A DNA stretch of 64,000 bases from Massariosphaeria phaeospora (lineage: Eukaryota; Ascomycota; Dothideomycetes; Pleosporales), in contig JAADJZ010000015.1 of NCBI GenBank assembly GCA_011032825.1, positions 434,001 through 498,000 on the forward strand, given 5' to 3'. The position numbers were made by a program, and so were the translations under genes. Below are positions 1 to 11,210 of the stretch, piece after piece; the stretch's first letter is position 1; the number at the start of each line of letters is the position of its first letter. A model generated the notes under the pieces. It saw nothing but the letters and a program-made list of their open reading frames with translations, had not been told where the DNA came from and searched no databases.

Positions 1-616
1 AAGAAGTTGAGGTCGAAAACCAGCCCATAGCCAATGCCTTGTAGTATGACGACGCCAATCAGGCCAGCGACACCGTAGTCGGAGTGTTTCCGGGCGATGA
101 CCATGACCGAACAGACGATCATGGCGATAACGTTAACGATCAGGAAGAGGTGGGTGAAGCCGTTCCAGACTATAAGACGAGCACATGTCAGCGACAGCTC
201 GGGGATTCTAGGTAGGTTCGGGGCTGCATACTGTGTCGGTAATCATGGAGATACGTGAGCTGGTCCTTCCACTGCGTGATAATTCGGAGCGCATCTTCGA
301 GGAAGGTAACGACGATCAAAAAGCGTCCTATAGCCGGGAGGTATCTATTCAGCATCTGTTAGTTCATTGTTCGCAAGGTGCAATCCACTGCGCCGCCGCC
401 GCATGCCACCAGCGGGCGGGCCAGGTTCGTGCTGGGCACCACTTACGGCTTCACTGGCTCTGACAGCGTATCCAGCCAGTCCTCGATTTTGCTGGTTTGC
501 TCCCGCAGAGCGTCCAGCGGGCTCGGGTCATTCGTGGTGCCGTCGCTGCGTCCAGCATTGCCGAAGGGACTTTGATTGCCCAAATGGTAGCCGGCCGTAC
601 CACGTATTTGTGCCAT
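1..616 (-). CDS. erv29: Erv29/SURF4-family ER cargo receptor (3' part beyond window)
   Basis: Multi-pass membrane receptor that loads soluble cargo into COPII vesicles at the ER. Exons read 616-447, 344-232 and 169 to the left edge; introns are 446-345 (GTAAGT...AATAG) and 231-170 (GTATGC...TATAG). The joined frame gives an N-terminal Gly/Asn-rich cytosolic region starting MAQIRG, then KPYLPAIGRFLIVVTFLED, an RIITQW stretch, THLFLIVNVIAMIV and the signature RKHSDYGVAGLIGVV, all typical of SURF4/Erv29. The ATG at 616-614 opens the conserved N-terminus. The last helices and the C-terminal ER retrieval motif lie outside the window. Family assignment is firm; the first acceptor was chosen because it alone restores the KPYLPAIGR motif in frame. 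Confidence 0.9.
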
Positions 617-1949
617 GGTGTAGTTCTGTCGGAACAGAAAGAAACGGAGGACTGCGGCGGTGGGTGGGGAGTCCGGGGGTGTTAGTCTAGGTCCTGAAGC
701 TCTCCGCGCAGAAGAAATGGTGTCCTTTTCTTAGTCAGCGTGAAAGCCACACTAGCTGGTACGTCGCCGGCCTCAATTCCTTCACTCACCGAGGTTCACG
801 GTGGATATTAAAAGGTGCTTGTCTAGCGACCTTTCACTATAGCCGCGTGGCACACTGTTAATTACTACTTGCCTAATATGCAGAGCGTGGTAAAACTGTT
901 GATGCTGGTACTACGTCAACCTCTATTGATGCCACATTTCTTTGCTCTCGCCTTGAGCCGCTCTCGCCCGAAGCGTCCGATCCCTCTATTGACCGGTTTT
1001 GTACAATCCCGACGTGGGCTTTCGGGTGCAGAGCCATATGTAGGCCTTCTTACGAAAACGGGATCTCTAGAACTGAAGAGATAGATCCGCGCGCCTCTAA
1101 ATTAACTTTACTAACTTAACAATACAACTCTACAAAGCTACGATTCTATATAAAGCATTGACTTGATAATGGTACAATACACAGAGTTGTAGTAACGTGT
1201 TCAGCCTTAGTTCCGGAGACCCCGTTTCCGTTAGAGGTATGCACACTGCCCAGTCATCACATGCAGTTGCAGTGTTGGTGAGCTCAGCGTGAACGCCTGC
1301 GCCACTGTAGCGCTGAGGTTGCTAATTCACACCCGAGGGGATGATGGGTATGTTCCTAACAGGTTCAAATCACTTGGGCTGAGGCACGAGAAAATAGATG
1401 CTGTGATGAGCTATGATTTACACTATGAGCTAACTAATCGCTCCCCTACAATTCCTCCGGAGCGACTGGCGATGTGAGACATGCAAGGCGGGTCGAAAGA
1501 GAGGGGATGGCTCGTGCTGCCGAGAAAGAGAAAGGCACAAAGAAACTTCACGGGAAAAAAGGGAATAGCAGCACAGACTCGGTAAGGTTTGTTCATGAAG
1601 TTCCACCAAATACTGTTTGAACTATGAGAGCTAGGCTGCCCATAGCTAGCACCCGATGCAAGAAGTGGCTCTACACACATGTAGAGTTACATTTTGAAAG
1701 ATGGTTCCGCTGTTATACACGACCGATCCGTTAAAACCCACTGAAACAAAGAAACACCTAGGTCATCGTGGCTGGAAAACACTCCAGAATGGATAACCGT
1801 CGGGTGGAGAATATGGCCCGTACTCCGCAAATGAAGCCTCCTTTAGCGTTGGAGAAATTGGTGACGGAGGCGCCAAGATCATGAAATATGTATCGGTCTG
1901 ATGTCAACTTGCCGGCAGACAAGTTATGGCGCACCATAGTGAATAGCCC
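617..1949. other. Intergenic, no gene recognised
   Basis: About 1.3 kb between two minus-strand genes, upstream of the Erv29 gene and downstream of the next one. Short ORFs occur on both strands (for example 1289-1477 plus, 1423-1680 minus), but none shows family motifs or convincing splice partners. It probably holds the Erv29 promoter near 617-800. Confidence 0.5.
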
Positions 1950-3056
1950 TTACACGACAGGCCAGTCGGAATCCAGCGGGTGGCTGTGCTCAGGGCCTGG
2001 CGGGGACAAAACCTCATAGCGTCGAGATTGGACGTTCTCAGCTTTCTTGGTGGGAACTGGGGGTGGAGTCGGCTTGACCACGGGTGACTCCATCGGAACA
2101 GCTGAATCGCTGCCCTCCTGGTCGCCTCCGACGGGTCTGGTCTTCCGCTGCTTCTTGCCTTTCCCAGCTACGGACCAGGCAGAATCCTGCATAGCGATCC
2201 TCAATTGCTCTTCCTCGGATGGAAGGTTAGTCCACTGACCGCTGTTCTCCATGCTGTCCGTGGAAGGGGCTGTGCCGTTGGTAGCGGCCTCGCTGGAACT
2301 AGCAATGGAAGCAACATCGTGCTCAAAGGTATCAAGCAACTGGTTGCTGTTCGCCGGAGCCGTTTTGGGGGCAGCAGAGGAACGACCATTGGTCCAAGGG
2401 CTGGAGCTTGGTGCCTGGGCCGACTGGAGACCGTTGCGGGCAGGTTCTCCACGGGCCTCACGAGCGGCACGTCGCTGCTTTTCCTCTAAGGCACGACGTT
2501 GCTTCTCATCAGCCTCACGCTGTGCCTTTGCCTCCTCCACCTTCTTCTTGTTCTGTCGCTGCTTCTTCGTCTCCTGCACTGGCTCGGCACGCAGCTGCTG
2601 CGGCTTGCTTGGACGAGCAGGCTTCTCAGAAGCGCTGATCTTTAGGACGCCGGGACCGGCAGTCTTGGGCTCGAGCATATCAGAGACGTCTTTGCCGCTC
2701 GGAGCCTTGACAGCGGGGGTGGCATCCGGGCCTGGAGAGGCGACGGGAGACAGGTCATCGTCTGCATCTGCACCAGCGGCGGACGAAGCACCAGAGAGAT
2801 AGGCCCCTGCTTTGTCACCGACCTCTTGGACCGCCTTCTTGACGGACTTGCGAGGCGCTTTTGCCTTTGTCGGCTTCGCTGCCAGCTTAGACTTGGTCTC
2901 TGATTCGGCCCATTGGAGCGTGTCCTTTGTAGAGGTAGTCGCCCGCTGGACGATGGAGCGACCGCGCTGCCCACCGGGCTGGTTCGTCTGGGTGTAGTAT
3001 AAGTACGCAGCGCCGGTAAAGGCGACGACGATAATCCAGCTCAACCAGGGCTCCAT
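1950..3056 (-). CDS. Membrane-anchored, highly charged fungal protein of unknown function
   Basis: Single-exon ORF of 368 residues from the ATG at 3056-3054. The frame is open further upstream to a GTG at 3104, but MEPWLSW is the first true ATG. Residues 5-21 (LSWIIVVAFTGAAYLYY) form one hydrophobic helix. The rest is predicted soluble and low-complexity: Lys-rich, then Ala/Ser/Pro-rich, then a strongly charged helical stretch (Lys/Arg/Glu/Gln, about residues 165-210) likely to be coiled coil, and finally Ser/Pro-rich with proline runs. It ends in an acidic tail DSDWPVV. The layout suggests a tail facing the cytosol from the ER or nuclear envelope. No enzymatic motif is seen and I do not recognise a named family. 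Confidence 0.7.
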   Translation of the reverse strand: MEPWLSWIIVVAFTGAAYLYYTQTNQPGGQRGRSIVQRATTSTKDTLQWAESETKSKLAAKPTKAKAPRKSVKKAVQEVGDKAGAYLSGASSAAGADADDDLSPVASPGPDATPAVKAPSGKDVSDMLEPKTAGPGVLKISASEKPARPSKPQQLRAEPVQETKKQRQNKKKVEEAKAQREADEKQRRALEEKQRRAAREARGEPARNGLQSAQAPSSSPWTNGRSSAAPKTAPANSNQLLDTFEHDVASIASSSEAATNGTAPSTDSMENSGQWTNLPSEEEQLRIAMQDSAWSVAGKGKKQRKTRPVGGDQEGSDSAVPMESPVVKPTPPPVPTKKAENVQSRRYEVLSPPGPEHSHPLDSDWPVV

Positions 3057-4640
3057 TGCGTGTGTTATGTTGGGTGTGTAGGCCACAGGGAATGGATAGT
3101 TCACTGATGGTACCCGTGGGTGGTGCAGAGACGGGTGCGTTGTCTGAGAGTACGATGAGGAAAGAACGTGGTCAAGGTCAATTGATAAGCAATTGCGGCC
3201 AAGTTGCTGGTGAAGTCAATCCCAGTCAGGTGCTCGAGTGAATGGTGGAGGTTGGAGCTCGACGGAAGCAAGGGCACCAGCGAGGTCGGTTACTTGGACG
3301 GCAAGCAGAGTCGGTGAGGCGACTGAGCTCTCTGTGCTCACCTGTCGCCGATTAGCCATCTAGTGCCACTGCGTACTCTGCCGATTCATTACTTACTATG
3401 CTGTACACAATATCAACCCCGGGGAAACAGGCTCGGATTGCTTATGCTGCCGGGAGCATCGGAAGAGCGTAGGTGGTAGGAGGTGACCGTGGCGATAATG
3501 AACTGCCAACACTAAGGGAGCGCTAGAACCACGCGTGCTACACAGCCGGTCGAAGCTGCTAGTCCAAGGAGGCTGGCTGAAGTAAAGAGCACGCGCGGTG
3601 CGAGCGACCGAGAGGTTAAGTGGCCGCTTCGGGAGCCCTCGCCGACGGCAGCGTGCAGACGGACAGCCGCAGGCTCGGAACTGGCGCGGTAGCGGGAGAC
3701 TCGAGGACGGGGCTGCAAGGTTGAGCAGAGGTGGTGACGCGAGGAGTGGGCAGGCAAAGAGCAAAGGAGGGTGGGCGGTAGGTTGGGACTTGGGTGACGG
3801 GGAGGGAGACAGAGCGACGGGTGGTGACCGACGAGCTGCTGCTGCCCTGCACCAATCGGGCTAGCCTAAACGGGAGCTGCGTCAGCGGTCAGCCCGAGCG
3901 CCGCATCGTTCCAAGGTTGCTGCCAGCTGGTGGGTGAACGAGCAACGACAACTGCTCTCAAATCACGTCGGGCTGGCGACGGCAGCGGGACCCGCGCTGC
4001 TTGTGTGCTGCCAGTGGCTGCGTGCTCGTCTGCCCAAATGACCGCAATCTGGCGCCGGCGGCCGCATCGCCAGCCCTGGACGCTCGGATCTGGACACACC
4101 GGGCGCCGAAGATGCCACCTTTGCTTCATCCACCGCCGACTGTGCACCTCGCCCAGGCCCTTTGTCGCTCTGAAGAAAAGGGACTTGGGCCACACGCGCT
4201 CACGCCCAACCCCTGTACCACATGGCTCCCCGCACTCAGTCAACGGCCTGATGAGACGAACTCGGAACTAACTTTTAAGGCCATGACATCGCCTGTGTAG
4301 TAGCTGTTGGGTTGCTTTTGCCGACCCCTCTCCCCTCCCGCACTCGTTCCTGTTAGCTTCAGTTACTCTTACCAGATTGTATATCCAAGGTTACACTACG
4401 CGTTTTGGGGACATCCTGTGTATTCTTCTTACATACGAGACAGATCGGCATGCCTTGGCTCTCGACTCTGGAATGCCGACGCCGACCCCATGCAGTATGC
4501 TGTACTAAAAAAAGATCTCTAATATCAACTTGCAGATTCCTGATTCGAGACTTTATCATCTACATTTCAGTTTAGAGATATCTACAGCTACCGCGTACAC
4601 CAGCGTCAGAAACATGCGCACCAATAATCTCTCTATCCAG

Positions 4641-4665
4641 TATATATATATATATATGTGTGTGT
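4641..4665. repeat. TA/TG dinucleotide microsatellite
   Basis: An uninterrupted TA run passes directly into a TG run, followed by a short CA run at about 4757-4770. It lies in intergenic DNA. Confidence 0.9.
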
Positions 4666-4848
4666 CCTAGTCTTCAGTCGCTAATGATTAAGAGCAGACA
4701 AACGCCCCAAGAAACACATACCCATGATTGTAAAGATATGCCCGCTCGATCAATGAACACACACACACGCACCCTAGTAGGGTAACAAAGAGCCCGTTCC
4801 CAAGGACCAAACCAAAATAACCCAAGAAACATTGTTCAAACACGTACC

Positions 4849-4882
4849 ACGATCACTCCCTAGACACGATCACTCCCTAGAC
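4849..4882. repeat. 17-bp perfect direct repeat (two copies)
   Basis: The unit ACGATCACTCCCTAGAC occurs twice head to tail (4849-4865 and 4866-4882), ending 2 bp before the stop codon of the minus-strand gene at 4885, so it sits at the start of that gene's 3' UTR. Confidence 0.9.
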
Positions 4883-4884
4883 AA

Positions 4885-5547
4885 TCAACAACTCTTCTTC
4901 TCATCAGGAGAGCCGTCGGCTTCCCCTGCAGCCTTTCTCTTCGCACTCCCTTCAGACCCAGGTTCCGGGTTAGCACTCAACTGTCGACTCTGCGGCGGCG
5001 TCATAACCGGTGCATGACCCTGAGCAGCAGCGCTCGATTGTTGGTTTGACCGCTGTGCCTGTGCCTGTGTCTGTGCCTGGAAATGCCTCGCTGCCTCGCC
5101 GATATTAAGGCTCACGATATTCCGGTCCCCAATCACCGTCGCGCCGCAATTGACTGTGATACGAACCTTAGAAGACTGTCTCGCGGGCCTCACTCCACTC
5201 GCCGGATCCGCTTCACCTGATGCAATGCCATTGATCGTCGAGGTGACGAGGTGCGCGATCTGAGCACTGTCCATGTGAGGGGGGCTGATGATGTTGCCAT
5301 GGCCTCGAATTTGTGTCTGCGCGTTGATGGTGACTTCGGGCGTGTTGTCGTCTGCGCCTTCTTCTTCGTCGTCAGGGTCATATGGATTGTACATATTAGG
5401 GATTGGAGCGGTGGGGTCGACAACCGTTTGATACGCTGGTGGTGGTGGTGGTGAGCCGTCTGACGTGGTTCGTGTTGTTTGCTGCTGAAGAGTTGGGAGA
5501 GTGTGCAGCTTGCCGTTCAGTAGGGCACGGTTTCTTGAGGGGTCCAT
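4885..5547 (-). CDS. Conserved fungal hypothetical protein, 220 aa
   Basis: Single-exon ORF from the ATG at 5547 to TGA at 4885. The N-terminal third is Pro/Thr-rich with a proline run. An acidic DDEEEGADD patch precedes the two best-conserved blocks, TINAQTQIRGHGNIIS and NCGATVIGDRNIVSLN, which resemble each other (beta-strand-like, G-N-I core) and may be two strands of a small beta domain. The middle carries an (AQ/TQ)n repeat, FQAQTQAQAQ. The tail is basic then acidic (AKRKAAGEADGSPDEKKSC), which could serve as a nuclear signal. I recall similar proteins from other filamentous fungi but no function. Confidence 0.7.
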   Translation of the reverse strand: MDPSRNRALLNGKLHTLPTLQQQTTRTTSDGSPPPPPAYQTVVDPTAPIPNMYNPYDPDDEEEGADDNTPEVTINAQTQIRGHGNIISPPHMDSAQIAHLVTSTINGIASGEADPASGVRPARQSSKVRITVNCGATVIGDRNIVSLNIGEAARHFQAQTQAQAQRSNQQSSAAAQGHAPVMTPPQSRQLSANPEPGSEGSAKRKAAGEADGSPDEKKSC

Positions 5548-6865
5548 TTATACCTGGATGAGTTTACTCGGGGAGAGGCAGTGATTGAGTGAAGTGCGGT
5601 TGCCTCGGGAAACGATCGTCAGGTAAGTCCCGCAACCCAGTTGCGTCTACTGAGGTGGTAGGAAGGAGGATAACCGTAGGGGGTGCGTTCCCACAATTGA
5701 TGGCTATGAACAACAGTCTGGTTTCTAGTCGACACGTCAGTAAGTGATGAATGATTGAAAATGAATGAAGAACTGGTGAAACCTTGTCCTCGACAATATG
5801 CGTCGTTCGAAGTACACAAACATGCTTTCCCCCTTCCCTAAGAAAACAAACCACAAGCAACAAAGCAACACCAACCACTTACATGTCCTCCCAAAATATT
5901 TCCCACAAGATTTCCTACAGCAAAGTCCTCGAAACAGTCGTTAGATCTGCAGTGAAAGGTGCCCTGTCGTGAAAGTGTAGCCGTGAAAGTATAGTCGTGA
6001 AAGCAGAGTTACAGTGAAAGTTCGACGTCCAGTGAAAGCTACCAGCAACAGCAGGAGTGAACGCACAACCGCCCTATATACTGTCCCCACTCTATTGAGC
6101 AGCCCACCTGAAACGCGTCCACAATAGCAACGCAACCCTAGCATACTCCACTCTACCCTCTGCTATCGTGCCCACCCTCTGAATAGGCACCTACATATCG
6201 CGCTAACCCCTATCCAGCTCAGCCCACCCATCACTCGCCCGCAAATATCCCACACCGCACCGCACCGGTAAACCCATGCCGCGGCAGGCAAACGGTATTG
6301 GTTGAGTTGCAGCGGTCGACTGAGCTGAGCTGGTGAATAGATAGAGGGTCTTGCATGACTGTGATGGTGTTGTCGAGGCGGGAAGGAGCGGGCTCGCGTA
6401 ACGGGCGACCAGGGGGAACAATAGGTTCAATAGGGCGCCAAGGAGCGGAAACAAAGAACAATAGGAACGATGGAAGGGTAGCGCGTCAGCCCTCCGGTCA
6501 CGGTTGGTATTGTGCTGGTGGAAAGAAAAATGGGTTAGGTGATTCTGCGGTATCGCGTAGTCCAATTTGTTGTGCGTGAGGACAGAGGTCGGCAATTAAC
6601 GTGTACATCAAATTCAAAAGATCCAGCTTAATCTCTACCAATGCTGCAACAGCTCTCTATCTAAGTATTGCCATGTTGACCTCGACCTTTCCAAATCCGC
6701 CACCATCACCTCGGAACAGAGTACAGTAGCAACGGAGTTTTCATTGCGCAAATCCACCCGAAACATGACCGCCAGGACGCCAACGCTCGTAAATGCTACC
6801 AAAACAATCGAACCGTAAACACAACCCTCCTCTTTTGAAAGACTCAAACCCCAAGACCAAGGATT
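5548..6865. other. Intergenic region with GTGAAAG array
   Basis: About 1.3 kb between two minus-strand genes: the upstream region of the 4885-5547 gene and the 3' flank of sfh1. No ORF has recognisable motifs. It contains the GTGAAAG array listed separately. Confidence 0.5.
5952..6038. repeat. Six-copy GTGAAAG motif array
   Basis: GTGAAAG starts at 5952, 5969, 5983, 5997, 6014 and 6032, spaced 17, 14, 14, 17 and 18 bp, all on the plus strand (CTTTCAC on the minus). The spacers are partly alike (TGTAGCC, TATAGTC). It lies about 400-490 bp upstream of the minus-strand gene at 4885-5547, so it could be a cluster of regulator sites or a decayed minisatellite. Confidence 0.75.
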
Positions 6866-8768
6866 CTACCTTTGCTGTTGGGGACGAATCTCGTGGAATG
6901 GCCGGTCGTTGAAGAAGAGGTTTTCTGACCACGGCGGGAGTTTCTTGTCCCTCTCGTAAAGATAGCCGCAGTTGTTGCAGAGGGTCCTGGGGCCCTTGGG
7001 TCCATCTCGGACTGCCCATACTGCCGAGCCCCAGACGAAACAGTGTGCGCATCGCCAATTTTGTCGCTCCCTGTTCATTGTTAGATAAAGTCGCCGTGTT
7101 TATGTTCACGCATTCAACACTCACCACTCATCTCGTAAACCTCCCCCAACTCCACCATATCCCGATCCAGTCTCAGGAGTCTCACGCCCCACCGGACTCA
7201 GACTCCTAAACCGTCTCTTCTTCTTGCTCCTCTCCCCGCGTCCCATGTTCTCGTGTTCGGGGTTCGCAAAGAAATCGGTTTGTGGTGTGCCAGACATGTT
7301 CGCGGTCGAAGAGAAACGCGCAGTCTCCCTACGCAGCCTTCGGATCTGTCGCTCGCGGTCACCCTCCCGCTTCTCGATTTCATCTTTGGACAGAAACTCG
7401 ATTTTGGGCTCCCATTCGTCGCATAGATGCTCATGGTCGTACCTCCAACCCGCACCGATAAAAGGATCCACGGCGTCGTTGTCGATTTCCCCATCACCGA
7501 CTAAGCCTCCATTCTCGCAAGCCTCCTTCTTCAGCCGCAGCACGGCTTCGTATATGGCATGTGTCATGGCAGGGACCCATTCGCCTGCCAGGCCGAGATC
7601 TGCGCAGGTTACTTTGGCAAACATCTCTGCAAACCCCGGGGGGTGTAGCAGTGACCACTCGAATTTGTCACTGTATAAGCGGTTCATAAGATTAATATTC
7701 AGAGTAACAGTGCAGCGATATGTGTCGTCAGGATTATGGAGCTCCTCCGACGGTAGAGCGGTAGCTGTAGCAGTGACACCGCTAGGGATATCTGCCGGTG
7801 TTGGTGCAACGCCAGTGCCGTTAGTTACAGGCGTTGATACGCCGTTCGTGGTCGGCGCAGCGGGAGTGGATGTTCCGTCTCGCGATGCTATGAGTTGAAG
7901 GGGCGCTGTCTTGACCCCGTTCGCGTCAGGCAGCGGAGTTGCGGTTGAGTGGAAGAGAGGATGTAGAGCCACGCCAGCATATTCCTCCAACTGCTGTCGT
8001 ATCTGGTTTGCGACTTCGAGTACCAGGGCCGGTTTGCGACTGGCTGGAAAATCCATTTCGTCCACGAACTGTTTCGCAAATTGATCGGGGGTGGTCAGCG
8101 CTTCGTGCAGATTCCACAGAAAAGCATCCTTCAATCGGTACGAGGGTGTCAAGTCCGGTTGCTTGTAGGCAGGCAAGTTCTCATCAATGCCGAATTCCCG
8201 CGCGTTTGAAGGTAGAGGCAGCGGAGGATCGGGTCGAAATGGCTGTATATCCATGTCGATCCGTATAGGAATGAGGGTGACCGGAAGCGCTGATTGTACT
8301 TGGACCTGTTTCTCAGTTCTGCGTGAGTTGTTAGTCACGTTCCCCCGCGCATGTCCCAGAGTGCCATCATGGGCGCATCTGCTCGTAAGACCAGGTCACG
8401 TACAATGTGCGTTTTGGCTTCCCCATCCAGTCTCGCCATATGCCCTGCAGTTCCACTGGAGCCGCGAGCTCTTTGCCCAGCGCCGCTATTTGCGCAGTCT
8501 TGTCCAGCGTGGATTCGTCTCGGCGAAGGCTGCGCAGACCAGTCGCGCGCCTCGGGCCATCGTCGTCGTCGAAGTTCTCGTCGTCATAGCCGTCTTCCGC
8601 ATAGCTGATAACGGCAGTACCGCGCTTTGTAGTTCGAGGTGGTGGCAGCGTGTTTGCTATTGGCACGATGGGGGACAGCAGGGCATTGCCGTAGGACCGT
8701 AGTCGCGGCGCATAGCTCGACATGAAGGCCTGCGGGGGCGCCGTCTTGCCGGTGGTGGTGAACGACAT
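6866..8768 (-). CDS. sfh1: Sfh1/SNF5-family chromatin remodelling subunit with C-terminal GATA finger
   Basis: Core subunit of the RSC/SWI-SNF remodelling complex in the nucleus. Exons 8768-8404, 8318-7125 and 7070-6866 give 587 residues; introns 8403-8319 (GTACGT...GCAG) and 7124-7071 (GTGAGT...ACAG) both keep frame. The start MSFTTTGKTAPPQ is preferred over an upstream in-frame ATG because the upstream residues are low-complexity Arg/Pro. The SNF5 domain spans roughly residues 130-400 (LIPIRIDMDIQ, FLWNLHEALTTPDQFA, then VTLNINLMNRLYSDKFEW). The last exon encodes a GATA-type finger, CAHC-20 residues-CNNC, fused at the C-terminus. This fusion is typical of filamentous-ascomycete Sfh1. A shared upstream region with the divergent AA11 gene follows. 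Confidence 0.9.
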
Positions 8769-10061
8769 GGCTGCTGGGGGGTGCGCGACGGCTGGTGGTT
8801 GTGAAAAGTGAAGAGCTCCAGCAAGCGCACGGGAGACGGGACGCGTCGCAGGGCTCTGTGCGCGGCGACGGCGACGGCGGGTCTCAGCGGGTGCGCAGCA
8901 GCGGGTGAGCACTGAGGGCGAGAGCGTGTGCCTGGGTAGCTGCGACCAGAGTAACGGCGGATAGCGGCCCAATCCCTTGCCTGACTGCCTCGCTCGGACG
9001 GTCGATGGTCGATTTGCTGGTCGCGCGTTCCTGACTCGGCCATGGCGACTGACTTCGCGGTTGCCCTGGCCCGTCGCCGCTAGTCCCGAGGCAGCCTAGC
9101 GTAGCTGGCTCCCTTTCACAGGCCAGGTCCGCTAAGCGACTGTCACCCCTCCTTTCTTTGCTCGCCGTCGCCATGTCTGCGCTGCCTCCAACACTCCGCA
9201 TCTGTCCGTCGCCTGAATCTGAGTCTCGCTTGCTCCAAACCATGCCGGCATCTGCCTTTGCGAAGTGACAAAAGGCAGTCTTCTGATACTCCATGTCGGC
9301 ATCGTGAGCATACCACTCTTTCTCAACAGTGCTAATAACGGCGCAGATGTCCTCTTTCTGTGCCACGTTTGGGAACGTACGATGGCTAGACTGGTGCATA
9401 TGACAGTCAGATGGGGAAAAGAGTACAGAAGTAGCCGTCCGCGGTCCGTCACGGTCCTCTTGTCCTTTCCTAACCATCTGTCCTCGACTGTTGCGCACGA
9501 GATGCACACAGCTCTCCGACACTATGCTCCTGTCGGTACATGGCGTGCACTCTTGTTTAGACCCGTTATATGGCCAGCCAGTCATCGAAGCTCATCTATT
9601 CGCGATGAACTACTTTCACTGCCCACCTTTCACGAGTCTACACACTACGTTATTTGCAATTGTCACTTGCGAAACTCTTACTTCACCTCCTAGACTGAAT
9701 AGAACCAAGGTATTGTACTAAGTTTTGCGGACAATGACTTTGTGCGCGATCAATCTCAACGCCTTCACCTCCACATTCAGGACCACGAGGATCCCCTTTG
9801 TCTCATGGGTTCTATCGTGAATAGACAATTGTATTGTACAACCAGTACAGTACTTGCGAGCCTGTCCCGGCTCCGCCTATATAACTACCCTTTCTGTTCT
9901 TCCTAAACTCACCATCAAAGCAACATCTAACACTCAAACCGCATCCTTCACACACACTCCTGCTAAGCACTTTTGCTTACCACGAATACTTCTACAAATT
10001 CGCAACCCTGCATTTGATCAAAACAAAAAACACCCACATACTCCCAGCCGGTCTAAGAACT
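8769..10061. other. Divergent promoter region between sfh1 and the AA11 gene
   Basis: About 1.3 kb. The sfh1-proximal part (8770-9200) is GC-rich and open in several frames, including a 233-codon minus ORF at 8884-9585 without family motifs. The AA11-proximal part (9700-10060) is AT- and CA-rich, as expected of a 5' leader. Confidence 0.5.
9878..9884 (+). promoter_or_regulatory. TATA-like element of the AA11 gene
   Basis: TATATAA lies 178 bp upstream of the AA11 start codon and is followed by a pyrimidine-rich stretch (about 9888-9906) that would suit a fungal transcription start. It is a motif call only. Confidence 0.4.
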
Positions 10062-11210
10062 ATGTTTTCTCATACTCTGGTTATGGCCGCGGCCCTTATG
10101 GGCCTCCCCTCAGCCTACGCCCATATGATCATGAAATCGCCTGTTCCATATGGTGCGCCGAACAACTCACCATTGGACAAGTCGGGCTCCGACTTTCCTT
10201 GCAAGATTGGTGGCTCCGGTTCATACGCAGTCACAACGATGAACAAGTGGTCAGTTGGTTCAGATCAGACCCTTTCCTTCACTGGTACTGCCGTCCACGG
10301 CGGCGGTTCCTGCCAAATCGTCGTCACCAAGGATAAGGAGCCTACAAAGTCATCCAAGTTCAAGGTCATCTACTCCATCGAAGGTGGATGCCCAGACCCT
10401 AACAACGCTGCGGGGACGTCGTTTCCCTTCAAGGTTCCCGAGGAACTCCCCAACGGCGAAATGACCATGGCCTGGACTTGGTTCAACCACATCGGTAACC
10501 GTGAGATGTACATGAACTGTGCACCTATCACTGTTAGTGGTGGCACCGACGACAGCGCAGCTTTCGACGGCCTTCCGGATATGGAAACGGCTAACATTGG
10601 TGGAGACTGCAAAACATCCGAGGGTTCCGATTACACTTTCAAAAACCCTGGCAAGTACTCGACTCGCATTGGCAGCGGTCCCTTTATTCCGCTGTGTGGC
10701 GGTGCCCCTTCTAGTGGCACCCCGCCCCCGCCTGGTGGTCCTCAAGCTCCAGCTGGTTCGCAGGCTCCGGCCGTTTCAACTCCAGCTCCCGCGGGTTCTA
10801 CACCTGCTCCTAGCGCTCCGGCGGGCTCTACGCCTGCTCCTAGCGCTCCAGCTGGCTCGCAACCTGGACTTGTCACCTCCACCATCCGCACCATGGTCAC
10901 TGTGACTGCCTCATTTGGTCAACCTACTCCTGCTCCATCAGCACCTGTTGCCGCTCCATCTGGTTCGGCTCCGGCTCCATCTGGCGCAGCTCCGCCTGCG
11001 TCCACTGGGGTTCCAGCTGTCGGCGGTGGTGGCACTTGCACGACTGACGGTGCCTTGATTTGCAATGGCGAGACTGAGTTTGGTATCTGCAATCATGGCA
11101 AGGTTACCTTCCAGCCTGTGGCTGCTGGTACCAAATGCCAGGATGGTAAGATTGCCAAGCGTGACTTCAAGCGTGACTACACGCACCGTGCTCAGCGCAC
11201 TGCCTTTTAA
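10062..11210 (+). CDS. Secreted AA11-family lytic polysaccharide monooxygenase with C-terminal Cys module
   Basis: Copper enzyme that oxidatively cleaves chitin. Single exon, 382 residues. Residues 1-20 are a signal peptide (MFSHTLVMAAALMGLPSAYA) and the mature protein starts with His21 (HMIMKSPVPYG), the N-terminal ligand of the histidine brace; His79 in GTAVHGGGSCQ is the likely second ligand. The catalytic domain runs to about residue 225. A Pro/Ala/Ser linker follows, including repeats of APAGSTPAPS. The C-terminal module (about residues 325-370) has the pattern C-x6-C-x8-C ending AGTKCQDGKI; such modules, called X278 in the CAZy literature, accompany AA11 and some chitinases. Substrate is inferred from the family. 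Confidence 0.92.
   Translation: MFSHTLVMAAALMGLPSAYAHMIMKSPVPYGAPNNSPLDKSGSDFPCKIGGSGSYAVTTMNKWSVGSDQTLSFTGTAVHGGGSCQIVVTKDKEPTKSSKFKVIYSIEGGCPDPNNAAGTSFPFKVPEELPNGEMTMAWTWFNHIGNREMYMNCAPITVSGGTDDSAAFDGLPDMETANIGGDCKTSEGSDYTFKNPGKYSTRIGSGPFIPLCGGAPSSGTPPPPGGPQAPAGSQAPAVSTPAPAGSTPAPSAPAGSTPAPSAPAGSQPGLVTSTIRTMVTVTASFGQPTPAPSAPVAAPSGSAPAPSGAAPPASTGVPAVGGGGTCTTDGALICNGETEFGICNHGKVTFQPVAAGTKCQDGKIAKRDFKRDYTHRAQRTAF

Larger units (their letters stand above)
3057..4884. other. Long intergenic region, no gene recognised
   Basis: About 1.8 kb. The part from 3540 to 4250 is GC-rich and open in several frames on both strands, which produces overlapping ORFs of 70-125 residues with no motif. The part from 4620 to 4890 is AT-rich with TA/TG and CA microsatellites and a 17-bp direct repeat. 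I read it as the upstream region of the 1950-3056 gene plus the 3' flank of the 4885-5547 gene. Confidence 0.5.

Noticed and set aside
1350..1385. tRNA-like B-box string GGTTCAAATC
   Set aside because: No matching A box or cloverleaf pairing around it.
7224..7898. 224-codon plus-strand ORF
   Set aside because: Shadow of the sfh1 SNF5-domain exon on the opposite strand.
8884..9585. 233-codon minus-strand ORF in the sfh1/AA11 divergent promoter
   Set aside because: No family motif, biased composition typical of a GC-rich promoter, and it overlaps the likely sfh1 5' leader in another frame.
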